A program made the position numbers and the translations under genes. From an uncultured Pelagibacteraceae bacterium (GTDB lineage Bacteria > Pseudomonadota > Alphaproteobacteria > Pelagibacterales > Pelagibacteraceae): a stretch of DNA of 64,000 nt. Where the stretch lies: the NCBI GenBank assembly GCA_902629695.1, contig CACORY010000005.1, positions 1-64,000 on the forward strand, read 5' to 3'. Shown here piece after piece: positions 10,024 to 19,143 of the stretch (position 1 is the stretch's first letter; each line of letters opens with the position of its first letter). The notes under the pieces were generated by a model. It did not search any database. It had not been told where the DNA came from and worked only from the letters and a program-made list of their open reading frames with translations.

Positions 10024-13019
10024 TGTCGCAAAATTTTAGATTAAATACTGGTGGCTTAATAAATAGAGATAAACCTATTGAATTTAAATTTAATGGAAAG
10101 AAATATATCGGTTATGAGGGTGATACGCTAGCTTCAGCACTACTTGCCAATGGCATACATTTAATTGGACGAAGTTTTAAATATCATCGTCCAAGAGGGT
10201 TTTTTGGTGCAGGAGTTGATGAACCAAATGCAAAAATGCAAGTTGAGATTAACGGTTGCTCAGAACCAAATATTAACGCAACTGAAATAGAACTAGTAAA
10301 CGGTTTATCAGCAACTAGTCAAAATTGTTGGCCATCAGTAAATTTTGATATTGGTGCAATAAATAATTTCTTAAATCGATTTTTTCCTGCTGGTTTTTAT
10401 TACAAAACTTTTATGTGGCCCAAAAGTTTTTGGTACAGAGTGTATGAACCTTTTATTCGAAAAGCAGCGGGATTAGGAATTGCTTCTCTAGAAAAAGATA
10501 AAGAGAGATATGAGCATAAATACGAATATTGTGATTTATTAGTTACTGGCTCTGGACCTGCTGGTTTAGCAAGTGCTTATGCGGCCGCAAATAATGGAGC
10601 AAAAGTAATATTAGCAGAGGATAAACCTAGATATGGAGGGACGCTTTTAACAGATGATGTTACAATAGATAACTTATCTGGAAAAGATTGGTCAGAAAAA
10701 ATTATATCCGAATTAAAAGAGATGCCTAATGTTATTGTTAAAAATAGATCTCAAGTTTTTGGATACTATGATCATAACATGATGGTAATGTTTGAAAGGA
10801 CGGGAGATCATTTAGAAAAAAAAACTAAGTACACACCAAGACAAAGACTTTGGTACATAAGAGCTAAAGAAGTATTGCTATCAACAGGATCTATTGAAAG
10901 ACCTATTGTTTTTGGAAATAATGATACACCTGGAGTTTTTCTCTCAGCTGCTGCAAAAGAATATATGAAAGTTTATGGTGTTCTAATTGGCAAAAAACCA
11001 ATTATTTTTACTAATAACGATAGTGGCTATGAAACAGCTATTGAGTTTAAAAAGAATGGTGTCGATCCAATAGTTTTAGATACTAGAGATGATCAAAACT
11101 CTGAGTTAATTAACGAAGCTAAGGATTTAGACATTAAGATCAAGTTTTCTTATGCAGTGATAGTTGCTCATGGATATAAAAAAGTAAAATCAGCAACAAT
11201 TGGGAAATTAAATAAAGATAAGATAGATTTTGAAAATACAGAACAAATTGATTGCGACTCTATTTGTGTATCTGGATTTTGGACACCAACAGTCCATTTA
11301 GCATCCCAATCAGGCAATAAACTAAAATTTAACGACTCAATAGATGCTTTTGTACCTGACAAATCAAAACAAAATGAACATTCTTTAGGTGCTGCTAATG
11401 GAACATTTACATTACAAGATACTTTAAAAAACAGTTTTAATACCGGGTCAGAAGTTTCTAAAAACATAACTAAAAAAGATGAAAAAATACAAATTCCTAA
11501 TACGAATGAACGAAAATATAGCACTCATGATAAATTTTGGTGCTCTCCACTTCCCAAAGGTAAAAATTATAAAAGATTTGTAGATTTTCAAAATGATGTA
11601 GCTGTTTCTGATATAGAGGTTGCTTTACGAGAGGGGTATAGATCAATCGAACATGTTAAGAGATATACAACACTTGGAATGGCAACGGATCAAGGAAGAA
11701 CGAGTAATTTAAACGGATTACAATTGGTTGCAAATGTTGAAAAAAAAATTGTTCCTCAAGTAGGTCATACTACATTTAGACCCCCTTTTACACCAGTTAC
11801 TATTGGTACAATAGTTGGACGAGAGGTAGGAAAAGAATATATGCCTACTAGAAAAACACCAATGCACCATTGGCATGAAAAAAATAATGCAGTGTGGGTA
11901 GATGCCGGTGCTTGGAAAAGACCAAGATATTACAAAAGAGGAAATGAAAATTTATTTGAGGCATCAAAAAGAGAAGCAAAAAATGTTCGGGAACACGTAG
12001 GTGTTTGTGATGTAACAACTTTAGGGAAAATTGATATTAAAGGTCCAGACGCTGCAGAGTTTTTAAATAGAGTTTACACAAACGCATGGTTAAAACTTCC
12101 AGTAGGTAAAGCACGATATGGAGTAATGCTCAGGGAAGATGGAATTGTGATGGATGATGGGACAACAACCAGAATTTCAGAAAATCATTATCATATGACA
12201 ACCACTACTGCACAGGCTGCAAACGTATTATCGCATTTAGAATATTATCTGCAAATTGTTTGGCCAGAATTAAATGTTAATGTTGTTTCAACAACCGAAC
12301 AATGGGCTGGTGCGGCGATTGCAGGACCTAAATCAAGAGATTTGTTAGCAAGAATTTTCCCTAAAATTGATGTTAGCAACGAGGCACTTCCTTTTATGGG
12401 ATATGTAGAGGGAGATTTATTTGGTGTCAAAGCAAGAATTTTTAGAATTTCTTTTTCAGGTGAGCTCGCTTACGAAATAAATGTTGAGTCTGATTTTGGA
12501 TTATTTATGTGGGAAAAAATAATTGAAATTGGTGAGGAATTTAATATTCAACCTTATGGTACGGAAGCATTGTCGACACTTAGAATAGAAATGGGTCATG
12601 TAGCTGGACCAGAACTAGATGGAAGAACTATACCTTATGATGTTTCGTTAGAAGGTTTAGTATCAAAGAAAAAAGATTTCATTGGAAAGAGATCTTTAGC
12701 TAAAGAAGCATTTAATAAAGCGAATAGACAAAAAATTGTTGGTTTAGTCCCATTGGATAGGAAATCAAGTATTCCAGAGGGATCTCATTTAGTAGAAAAT
12801 AAAAATGCGAAACTTCCAAATCCTAAACTTGGTCATGTTTCTTCATCTTGTTGGAGTGTTGAGAACAATAATCCTTTTTCTCTTGCAATATTAAAAGATG
12901 GAAAAAATATGATAGGAAAAAAGCTTTTTGCGGTCTCTCCACTTAAAAATACTTCCATTGAAGTGGAAGTCATGTCCTCACATTATGTAGACCATGAAGG
13001 AAAGAGAGTAAGATCGTGA
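10020..13019 (+). CDS. soxA: Sarcosine oxidase alpha subunit
   Basis: This is a 999-residue subunit with three parts. The N-terminal Fer2-like/NAD region contains SFKYHRPRGFFGAG. The central pyridine-nucleotide oxidoreductase domain has TGSGPAGLASAYAA near residue 178. The C-terminal GcvT domain, from about residue 600, binds THF and turns the sarcosine methyl into 5,10-methylene-THF. It binds NAD and channels the imine product from the beta subunit. It overlaps soxD and soxG by four bases each. Length is normal for the family (about 960-1010). Confidence 0.95.
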   Translation: MMSQNFRLNTGGLINRDKPIEFKFNGKKYIGYEGDTLASALLANGIHLIGRSFKYHRPRGFFGAGVDEPNAKMQVEINGCSEPNINATEIELVNGLSATSQNCWPSVNFDIGAINNFLNRFFPAGFYYKTFMWPKSFWYRVYEPFIRKAAGLGIASLEKDKERYEHKYEYCDLLVTGSGPAGLASAYAAANNGAKVILAEDKPRYGGTLLTDDVTIDNLSGKDWSEKIISELKEMPNVIVKNRSQVFGYYDHNMMVMFERTGDHLEKKTKYTPRQRLWYIRAKEVLLSTGSIERPIVFGNNDTPGVFLSAAAKEYMKVYGVLIGKKPIIFTNNDSGYETAIEFKKNGVDPIVLDTRDDQNSELINEAKDLDIKIKFSYAVIVAHGYKKVKSATIGKLNKDKIDFENTEQIDCDSICVSGFWTPTVHLASQSGNKLKFNDSIDAFVPDKSKQNEHSLGAANGTFTLQDTLKNSFNTGSEVSKNITKKDEKIQIPNTNERKYSTHDKFWCSPLPKGKNYKRFVDFQNDVAVSDIEVALREGYRSIEHVKRYTTLGMATDQGRTSNLNGLQLVANVEKKIVPQVGHTTFRPPFTPVTIGTIVGREVGKEYMPTRKTPMHHWHEKNNAVWVDAGAWKRPRYYKRGNENLFEASKREAKNVREHVGVCDVTTLGKIDIKGPDAAEFLNRVYTNAWLKLPVGKARYGVMLREDGIVMDDGTTTRISENHYHMTTTTAQAANVLSHLEYYLQIVWPELNVNVVSTTEQWAGAAIAGPKSRDLLARIFPKIDVSNEALPFMGYVEGDLFGVKARIFRISFSGELAYEINVESDFGLFMWEKIIEIGEEFNIQPYGTEALSTLRIEMGHVAGPELDGRTIPYDVSLEGLVSKKKDFIGKRSLAKEAFNKANRQKIVGLVPLDRKSSIPEGSHLVENKNAKLPNPKLGHVSSSCWSVENNNPFSLAILKDGKNMIGKKLFAVSPLKNTSIEVEVMSSHYVDHEGKRVRS

Positions 13020-13600
13020 AGAAAATTTCTTCTTTAGATAATGTGCATCAAAATGGAAAATTTGGTGATTTTGAAAATAAAAATGAGAAAGACTTATTAA
13101 AGATTTCAGAATTGAAGAATGTTTTAATATTCCAATTAGTTCAATATAAAAATTCAAGTTCAGATATCTCAAATATAAAAGTTGACGACCTAAAATTACC
13201 TTCGACTTTAAAATCCTCTTCAAATTCAGATACTAGAATTTTATGGACGGGACCAAAGAATTGGATAGTTATATCTTCTAAAACAGATTTACTTTTAAAA
13301 GATGGAAAACAATTTGATGAAAGTAATTTTGCAATCACAGATTTATCGCATTCAAGAACAATAATTGAAATTCAAGGTGATCTTGTTAATGAAGTTTTAA
13401 AAAAAGGATGTCCTATAAATATTGATAAATTTAATGAGGGTGATTGCACAAATTCAATTTATAACGGAATATCAATTACGATTGATTTCATTTCTAACAA
13501 TCCAAAAAAAGCAAGAATTTTCGGATTAAGAAGCTTTGGAGAGTCTTTGCATCATTCAATAACAGATGGCTCGTTAGAATTTGGTTATCAAAGTAATTAG
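13016..13600 (+). CDS. soxG: Sarcosine oxidase gamma subunit
   Basis: This 194-residue protein is the last gene of soxBDAG, overlapping soxA by four bases (GTGA junction at the soxA stop). The sequence is weakly conserved, as is normal for gamma. Useful landmarks are LWTGPKNWIVIS in the middle and ITDLSHSRTIIEIQG, corresponding to the GPDEWL and DLSxSR segments of SoxG/GcvT-like folds. It completes the heterotetramer and helps bind THF. It converges on the next gene with a 3-base gap. Confidence 0.88.
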   Translation: MKKISSLDNVHQNGKFGDFENKNEKDLLKISELKNVLIFQLVQYKNSSSDISNIKVDDLKLPSTLKSSSNSDTRILWTGPKNWIVISSKTDLLLKDGKQFDESNFAITDLSHSRTIIEIQGDLVNEVLKKGCPINIDKFNEGDCTNSIYNGISITIDFISNNPKKARIFGLRSFGESLHHSITDGSLEFGYQSN

Positions 13601-13603
13601 TTA

Positions 13604-14452
13604 TTAATTCCTTGTTGCAATATAAACACCAACTGAAGCTATTAAAAAACCAATAACATCTATATTCGTTAAAGTTTCATTTAAAAAAAGCCATGCCATT
13701 ATAGCAGAAGTTGCTGGTATTAGAAAAAAAACAGAAACTGTTTTACTAGCTGAATTTTTTTTTATTAAAAACATCAGTATTGTAAATGCACCAAAGGAAA
13801 CAAGAAAAATTTGATGACTCATTGCTATAATAAATGTTTTTGTAAAATAGATGTAGGGCTCTATTAAAAAAATAATTATCATTACATGAAATAAACAACC
13901 ACCCAATGCTTGATAAAAATTACTAACAGATAATGGTAAGTTATTACTCAATTTTTTCTGCCAAATAGTAGAAAACGTAATAGATAACAATGCAATTAAA
14001 GTTGCAATCAAACCAAGTAGAGGAATATCAGAACCAACATCTATTCCTAGCACTAAAGAGGCGCCAACAAAACCCAATAAAACTCCTACCCATTGCTGTG
14101 ATGTAACTTTTTCATTTAAAAACGGTCCGCTCAAAATATTTGTTATAATCGGTTGAAGTGTTACGATTAGAGCAGCTAAACTAGTTGGCATCCCAATTGA
14201 AATCGAATAAAAAACTCCTCCTAAATATAACCCATGAAACAAGATACCACTGAACATTGACTCAATCAGATATCTTTTTTTAATTAATATTGATTGTTTA
14301 AGGTAAATTGAAAACAACAAAAAACCAACAGCGACAAAAAAAAATCTGAAGGCTAGTGCTGCAAAAGGATCGCTATTGTCAATAATTGGTTTTGTTGTGA
14401 TAAAGGCAGAAGACCAAAGTAAAACAAATATAAGTGGAAATATTTTGACCAT
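13604..14452 (-). CDS. EamA/DMT-family transporter
   Basis: This 282-residue integral membrane protein has about ten helices in two repeated EamA halves (roughly residues 1-135 and 145-282). It has a typical start (PLIFVLLWSSAFITTKPII) and a typical end (WLFLNETLTNIDVIGFLIASVGVYIATRN). DMT/RhaT-family carriers usually export amino acids, metabolites or drugs, but the substrate cannot be read from the sequence. It lies downstream of the small unknown gene and the racemase on the same strand, with 19 bases separating it from the former. Confidence 0.88.
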   Translation of the reverse strand: MVKIFPLIFVLLWSSAFITTKPIIDNSDPFAALAFRFFFVAVGFLLFSIYLKQSILIKKRYLIESMFSGILFHGLYLGGVFYSISIGMPTSLAALIVTLQPIITNILSGPFLNEKVTSQQWVGVLLGFVGASLVLGIDVGSDIPLLGLIATLIALLSITFSTIWQKKLSNNLPLSVSNFYQALGGCLFHVMIIIFLIEPYIYFTKTFIIAMSHQIFLVSFGAFTILMFLIKKNSASKTVSVFFLIPATSAIMAWLFLNETLTNIDVIGFLIASVGVYIATRN

Positions 14453-14471
14453 TCCAGGTCTTATAAATTAT

Positions 14472-14882
14472 TTAATCTATAATATTAAGTATTATTAATT
14501 TGTTTTGTTTTGTCTCTTTACACCATAATTCATAACTTTCACACATTCTCCACAAATGATCGAAGGCTCTTTGAGAAATTTCAAGAGGATAATGGCTTTT
14601 AGCATAATATAATTCAGGATATTGAATTAGTTGCTTAATTGATAAATCTTTTTGAATATGAAGTAATCTTAGAGTTTCTTCAGGCACCTTTTTTTTTGAT
14701 ACCTTTTCAATTAATTCATCATGGAATTTCCCACTACTTATATCATTGTAGGTTGTTGTTCCAATAAAGTTTTCAATTGCGTTGATTGTTGTCAGGTCAG
14801 GATTTTTTTTCTTAATCTCACAAACTTTTGAGTAAATTGCTTCTGCAACCAGTAATACATAAGGCTTTTCTTTAGATGACAT
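14472..14882 (-). CDS. Hypothetical protein next to racemase
   Basis: This is a 136-residue soluble protein of unknown family, predicted mostly helical, without signal peptide or membrane segment. It contains a YxLWCKE segment near the C-terminus and two cysteines near residues 113 and 120. Its start overlaps the stop of the upstream racemase by one base (TAATG), so translation is probably coupled. I recognise no catalytic motif. Confidence 0.6.
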   Translation of the reverse strand: MSSKEKPYVLLVAEAIYSKVCEIKKKNPDLTTINAIENFIGTTTYNDISSGKFHDELIEKVSKKKVPEETLRLLHIQKDLSIKQLIQYPELYYAKSHYPLEISQRAFDHLWRMCESYELWCKETKQNKLIILNIID

Positions 14883-15631
14883 TATCTATTTTGATATTTC
14901 CTCATAGCAGCGTTAGCTAAAATCAAATTTGGGTCTAAAAATATTTTTGATGATTTTATTGTCTTAAATGGTTTATAGGCAAAAATAGCAATAGGTAGTT
15001 CTGTACATCCAAGAATAATTTTTTTACATTTTTTTTTAATTAAATAATTAATTGCTGGTCTAATAGCTTTGCTCGCTAATTTCACTCTTCCCATTTTTAC
15101 AAGCCTGATAGCTTTGTTTACTGATTTACTTTGAATAGAATTATTTGGAAACACTAGATTATAATTTTTATCAAAAAACTTATTATAAATACCTGTTTTT
15201 AAGGTTCCTTCCGTAGCAAGCAAACCAATGGAGGAATTTTTTCTACATTTTTTTTTAGCATGCACAAAAACTTCTTTAGGCATATTTACTATCGGTAAGT
15301 TAATTCGTTTTTTTAAGTCATCATACCAATAGTGAGCTGTGTTACATGGTATGACTATAAATTTACAATTACTTTTTTTTAAAAGATTACAACCATTAAT
15401 TAAACTTTTTAAAACAGATGAATATTTTTGTTTAGTTTTTTTATTACTTATTTTGTTTGATAGCTTACCGGTATGGATACCAATCGACTCAGGTCTACCA
15501 GGAATATTTGATTTGTTATAAAGCATAAACAAAGGGTAATCTTGATCGATCTTACCTCTATATAAAATTGCCAGCTTATTGCAAAAATCTAAACCTGCCT
15601 GGGTACCCATTCCACCTAAAATACCAATCAT
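14882..15631 (-). CDS. Aspartate/glutamate racemase family protein
   Basis: This 249-residue protein is of the PLP-independent Asp/Glu racemase superfamily. The start MIGILGGMGTQAGLDF is the RacX/aspartate racemase type. The two catalytic cysteines sit in IPCNTAHYWYDDL and LGCTELPIAI. It probably interconverts L- and D-aspartate or a related acid, but hydantoin racemases and maleate isomerases share the fold. It is followed by the small unknown gene and an exporter on the same strand. Confidence 0.82.
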   Translation of the reverse strand: MIGILGGMGTQAGLDFCNKLAILYRGKIDQDYPLFMLYNKSNIPGRPESIGIHTGKLSNKISNKKTKQKYSSVLKSLINGCNLLKKSNCKFIVIPCNTAHYWYDDLKKRINLPIVNMPKEVFVHAKKKCRKNSSIGLLATEGTLKTGIYNKFFDKNYNLVFPNNSIQSKSVNKAIRLVKMGRVKLASKAIRPAINYLIKKKCKKIILGCTELPIAIFAYKPFKTIKSSKIFLDPNLILANAAMRKYQNR

Positions 15632-15666
15632 AAATTATTTTCTAAATTCTGTTTGTAGAATATTTC

Positions 15667-15724
15667 ATTGGCTATAAAAATAAATTGATTCTTAATAAAA
15701 AAATTAATTAAATTTATAGCCAAT
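15667..15724 (-). terminator. Long hairpin 3' of the cold-shock gene
   Basis: ATTGGCTATAAA at 15667-15678 and its perfect 12-base complement TTTATAGCCAAT at 15713-15724 flank an AT-only loop of 34 bases. It lies 15 bases past the csp stop and about 36 bases before the racemase start. In the csp transcript this could end transcription or protect the 3' end. The closing poly-T run is poor, so stabiliser is as likely as terminator. Confidence 0.55.
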
Positions 15725-15739
15725 TAATTTATGTGAAAA

Positions 15740-15946
15740 TTATGCAGTTTTTAAGTTAACTGCTGAAGGACCTTTAGGACCATCTTCAACATCGAAAGTC
15801 AAAGCTTGACCCTCATCTAAACCGTTCATACCAGCATCTCTCACAGCTGAAACATGAACAAATACATCTTTTTCTTTGTCTTCTCTCTCTATAAATCCAT
15901 AACCTTTGGTTGGATTGAACCATTTTACTTTTCCTTGTAGACTCAT
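15740..15946 (-). CDS. cspA: Cold-shock domain protein
   Basis: This is a 68-residue single-domain CSD protein, an RNA and single-strand DNA chaperone of the cytoplasm. RNP1 KGYGFIER is at residues 14-21 and RNP2 VFVHVSAV at 28-35. The aromatic contact residues Trp9 and Phe10 (KWFNPTKG) are kept. It stands alone with about 115 bases upstream to the GNAT stop, enough for the structured 5' leader usual in csp genes, and a long inverted repeat downstream. Which csp paralogue it is cannot be decided here. Confidence 0.93.
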   Translation of the reverse strand: MSLQGKVKWFNPTKGYGFIEREDKEKDVFVHVSAVRDAGMNGLDEGQALTFDVEDGPKGPSAVNLKTA

Positions 15947-16060
15947 ATTTTTCTTCTTATTATTAGTTTAATTTATTACTTATAATTAAGTAACTTGAGC
16001 TTTGTTTAGAATTTTGAGACTTTTGTCAACTAAATTGATCTATTTATAGGTTTTTAAGTC

Positions 16061-16528
16061 CTAATCGTTGCTTATAAGCTTTGTTAAATAAAGAGAATTT
16101 ATATCTTCTTTGTAATGGGCAAATGGTTCACATAACTCAAAATTACATTTTTTAAATAGTTTTCTGGCAGGTTTAAAAAATTTTCCTGCGCCTGTTTCAA
16201 TACTTATTCTATTTATATCTAGTTTTTTTGCTTCATCAATTAGATGATTAATTACTTTTATTCCGTAACCTTTATTTCTAAAGTTGTCATGAACTCTTAT
16301 AGATTTGAATTCACCATGATTTTTATTTAAAAATTTTAATGCTCCACAGCCCATTAATTTATTGTTTTCCCAAAGACTCCAAAATTTTATTGATGGTATT
16401 TTTAAGCCAGGAATATCTAAGACATGAGCACTTCCCTCGGGAGACGCTGCTCTTAATTCTATAAAATGCTTAGTGAGAAGTTCATTGACTTCAGGATGAT
16501 CAAAATTTCCTTCGATTGAACTTATCAT
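16061..16528 (-). CDS. GNAT-family N-acetyltransferase
   Basis: This 155-residue acetyltransferase has the GNAT fold. The acetyl-CoA binding motif A is IRVHDNFRNKGYGIKVINHLIDEAK, with R/Q-x-x-G-x-G/A read as RNKGYG near residue 85. The end AHYKEDINSLYLTKLI resembles YjaB/ElaA-like small GNATs. Its start overlaps the purK stop by four bases (ATGA), so it is the third gene of the purE-purK operon. The substrate is unknown. Confidence 0.85.
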   Translation of the reverse strand: MISSIEGNFDHPEVNELLTKHFIELRAASPEGSAHVLDIPGLKIPSIKFWSLWENNKLMGCGALKFLNKNHGEFKSIRVHDNFRNKGYGIKVINHLIDEAKKLDINRISIETGAGKFFKPARKLFKKCNFELCEPFAHYKEDINSLYLTKLISND

Positions 16529-17574
16529 TTAATTAAAATTGTTACATGACCCATTTTTCTTTTGTCTTTTATTTCTTTTTTTAAGTAGTCAAAGAAAAAT
16601 TCATTATCTTTTAGTTTGATATTTTGACGGTAAGGTTCAATTTGATTTCCTATTAAGTTAATCATTTTCGCATTTGATAATTTTTTTAAAGGAATTTTTT
16701 TAAGAGAGCAGACAGCTCTAATATGGTTTTCAAATTGACTCACGTTGAATGCATTAATAGTTAGGTGGCCAGAATTATGAACTCTTGGTGCAATCTCATT
16801 GACATATAAATTTTCATTTTTATCAATAAAAAATTCTACACATAAAGTTCCAATATACTTTAATTCCTCTGCAATTTTGATTGTCCAATCTTTCGATTGA
16901 TTAAATATTTTTTCACTCACATCAGCTGGTATTTTCGAATATTTCAATATTTGTTCTTCATGTGTATTTTCTATTGGCTCATAAATTTCATAGTTATTAT
17001 CACCAAATCTTGTAATGATTACAGAAATTTCTTTTTTAAGTGATACAAGTTTTTCTATGATATATTCTTTTGAAAAATCAATATTTAATGTGTCAATATC
17101 TTTTATTTCTTTGATTGGGTATTGTCCTTTACCATCATAACCCATTGTTGTTGTTTTTAAAATTCCTGGTAACAAGCTTTCCAATGAATCTAAATCAGAT
17201 TTTTTTTCAACTGAGGAGTACTGAGTGGTTCTAATACTCAATTTATTTACAAAATTCTTTTCAGCTAATCTATGCTGAATTATTTTATTAACATTAGGAT
17301 CTGGTAAAACAGGTTTTTTTTTACTAATTTCATTTAAGGTTGTGTATGGAATATTTTCGAATTCATAAGTAATAATATTTACTTTATTAATAAATTCTAA
17401 AATTTTATCACTTTCATTATAGTTACCTAATATAAATTCATCACAAAAATTTTGAGCTGGAGCATTTATATCGTCACAGTAAATTATTGATTTGATATTT
17501 AATTTTTTGGCAGCCATTGAAAGCATACTTCCAAGTTGACCTCCACCAATAATTCCTAAATTAATTTCAGACAT
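16525..17574 (-). CDS. purK: 5-(Carboxyamino)imidazole ribonucleotide synthase
   Basis: PurK carboxylates AIR to N5-CAIR with ATP and bicarbonate in de novo purine synthesis. The 349-residue ATP-grasp protein begins with the family signature GIIGGGQLGSMLSMAAKKL. TTMGYDGKGQ near residue 140 and the metal/ATP-site segment VNEIAPRVHNSGH near 265 are also diagnostic. It lies 5 bases behind purE, its pathway partner. Confidence 0.95.
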   Translation of the reverse strand: MSEINLGIIGGGQLGSMLSMAAKKLNIKSIIYCDDINAPAQNFCDEFILGNYNESDKILEFINKVNIITYEFENIPYTTLNEISKKKPVLPDPNVNKIIQHRLAEKNFVNKLSIRTTQYSSVEKKSDLDSLESLLPGILKTTTMGYDGKGQYPIKEIKDIDTLNIDFSKEYIIEKLVSLKKEISVIITRFGDNNYEIYEPIENTHEEQILKYSKIPADVSEKIFNQSKDWTIKIAEELKYIGTLCVEFFIDKNENLYVNEIAPRVHNSGHLTINAFNVSQFENHIRAVCSLKKIPLKKLSNAKMINLIGNQIEPYRQNIKLKDNEFFFDYLKKEIKDKRKMGHVTILIK

Positions 17575-17579
17575 TTAAT

Positions 17580-18071
17580 TTATTTAGGTCTCTTTTTTAC
17601 AGTTTTAGTTTGAGCTAGTCGCCAATTCTTTAATTTTTTTTTTACTTTAAAATTATTATTTGCGATAATTGATGCCGCAAGCAAAGCTGCATTAATTGCA
17701 CCATCTTCACCTATTGCTAAAGTCCCTACAGGAATCCCCTTAGGCATCTGAGCGATTGACAAAAGACTATCCAATCCTTTAAGTTTTTTACTTTCTATTG
17801 GAACTCCTAAAACTGGCAAATTTGTCAAAGCTGAAATCATTCCTGGTAAATGCGCCGAACCTCCAGCTCCTGCAATAATAACACCTATATTGTTTTTATT
17901 AGCTGAAACAGCAAATTCGTACATTCTTTTTGGAGTTCTATGGGCTGAAATTATTTTAGTTTCATAAGTAACTCCAATATTTTTTAGGACTTTCTCTGCC
18001 AATTTCATTGTTTTATAGTCAGACTGGCTACCCATTACTATTGCAACTTTAAGATTGTTATTTTTTTTCAT
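17580..18071 (-). CDS. purE: N5-CAIR mutase
   Basis: PurE class I converts N5-CAIR to CAIR. The protein has 163 residues with MGSQSDYKTMKLA near residue 13, the catalytic SAHRTP near 42 and IIAGAGGSAHLPGM, all standard. It is the first gene of the purE-purK-GNAT operon. The 105-base AT-rich gap to the divergent dipeptidase-like gene should carry the promoters of both units. Confidence 0.96.
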   Translation of the reverse strand: MKKNNNLKVAIVMGSQSDYKTMKLAEKVLKNIGVTYETKIISAHRTPKRMYEFAVSANKNNIGVIIAGAGGSAHLPGMISALTNLPVLGVPIESKKLKGLDSLLSIAQMPKGIPVGTLAIGEDGAINAALLAASIIANNNFKVKKKLKNWRLAQTKTVKKRPK

Positions 18072-18175
18072 GAATTATTAAGCTTAAACTTTATTTCAAA
18101 ATTAGATTAAAATTTCAATAAAATTAATAGAATTTAAAAAAACATATTGATATGGTTTAAATAATTATAAGCAAA

Positions 18176-19141
18176 ATGAAATTTAAAATTGATAATCTTC
18201 AATACTGTAATTGGACCAGAGAAGTTTTTAAAATAAATAGAGAGGCAGGGCTTGATGCAGTACATGTTACAATAGTTTACCATGAGGATTTTAATGAGTT
18301 AGGTGAACAGATTAAGAAATGGCAAAAATTATTTACTGAAAATTCAGATTTAATATTTCTTGGTAAAGACTTTAAAGATATTGAAAAAGCAAATAATGAA
18401 AAAAAAACTGCTATTTTTTTTGGTTTCCAAAACTGCTCTCCTATTGAAGATGATATTAGTTTAGTCGAAAAAGTCCACGAATTAGGTTGTAGGTTTATGC
18501 AATTAACTTATAACAATCAATCTTTATTGGCGACAGGTTGTTATGAGAAAGTTGATAGCGGAGTTACAAATTTTGGAAGGGAAGTAATAAAAGAGATGAA
18601 CAGAGTTGGAGTTGTAGTTGATATGTCTCATTCAGCAGAAAAGAGTACTTTAGATGCAATTGATTTGAGTGAAAAACCAATTGCGATTACTCACGCTAAT
18701 CCGTCATTTTGGCATGCAGCTAAAAGAAATAAATCCTCAGAATTATTAAAAGTACTGAGTGATAGTGGTGGCATTTTAGGATTATCACTTTATCCTCATC
18801 ATTTAAAAGATAATACAAATTGTACAATTGAAAGTTTTTGTGAAATGGTCGCTAGAACAGCAGATATAATGAATATTAAAAATATTGGAATTGGTTCTGA
18901 CCTTTGTTTAAATCAGCCAGATGAAGTTGTTAAATGGATGAGAAATGGGACTTGGTCAAAGAGCACAAATTACGGAGAAGGCACAAGGAATAAACCAGGT
19001 TTTCCAAAACAACCAGAATGGTTTGAGGATGCAAGAGGTTTTGCAAATTTAGAAAGAGGATTAAGCAAGATAGGTTTTCAAGAAATGGAAATTGACGGAA
19101 TACTTGGAAATAATTGGTATAATTTTTATAAAACTATTTAA
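18176..19141 (+). CDS. M19 dipeptidase homologue with a degraded metal site
   Basis: This 321-residue TIM-barrel protein belongs to the renal (membrane) dipeptidase family M19. VVDMSHS near residue 147, ITHANPSFWHAAKRN near 168 and GIGSDLC near 240 keep two His ligands and the catalytic Asp of the family. The N-terminal HxD metal motif (normally DGHxD) is replaced by DNLQYCNW, and the bridging Glu (usual xGxEG) reads FGFQNC, a Gln. Several ligands of the di-zinc centre are therefore missing. A mononuclear hydrolase or a non-peptidase role is more likely than a classical dipeptidase (inference). It leads a four-gene cluster. Confidence 0.8.
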   Translation: MKFKIDNLQYCNWTREVFKINREAGLDAVHVTIVYHEDFNELGEQIKKWQKLFTENSDLIFLGKDFKDIEKANNEKKTAIFFGFQNCSPIEDDISLVEKVHELGCRFMQLTYNNQSLLATGCYEKVDSGVTNFGREVIKEMNRVGVVVDMSHSAEKSTLDAIDLSEKPIAITHANPSFWHAAKRNKSSELLKVLSDSGGILGLSLYPHHLKDNTNCTIESFCEMVARTADIMNIKNIGIGSDLCLNQPDEVVKWMRNGTWSKSTNYGEGTRNKPGFPKQPEWFEDARGFANLERGLSKIGFQEMEIDGILGNNWYNFYKTI

Positions 19142-19143
19142 GT

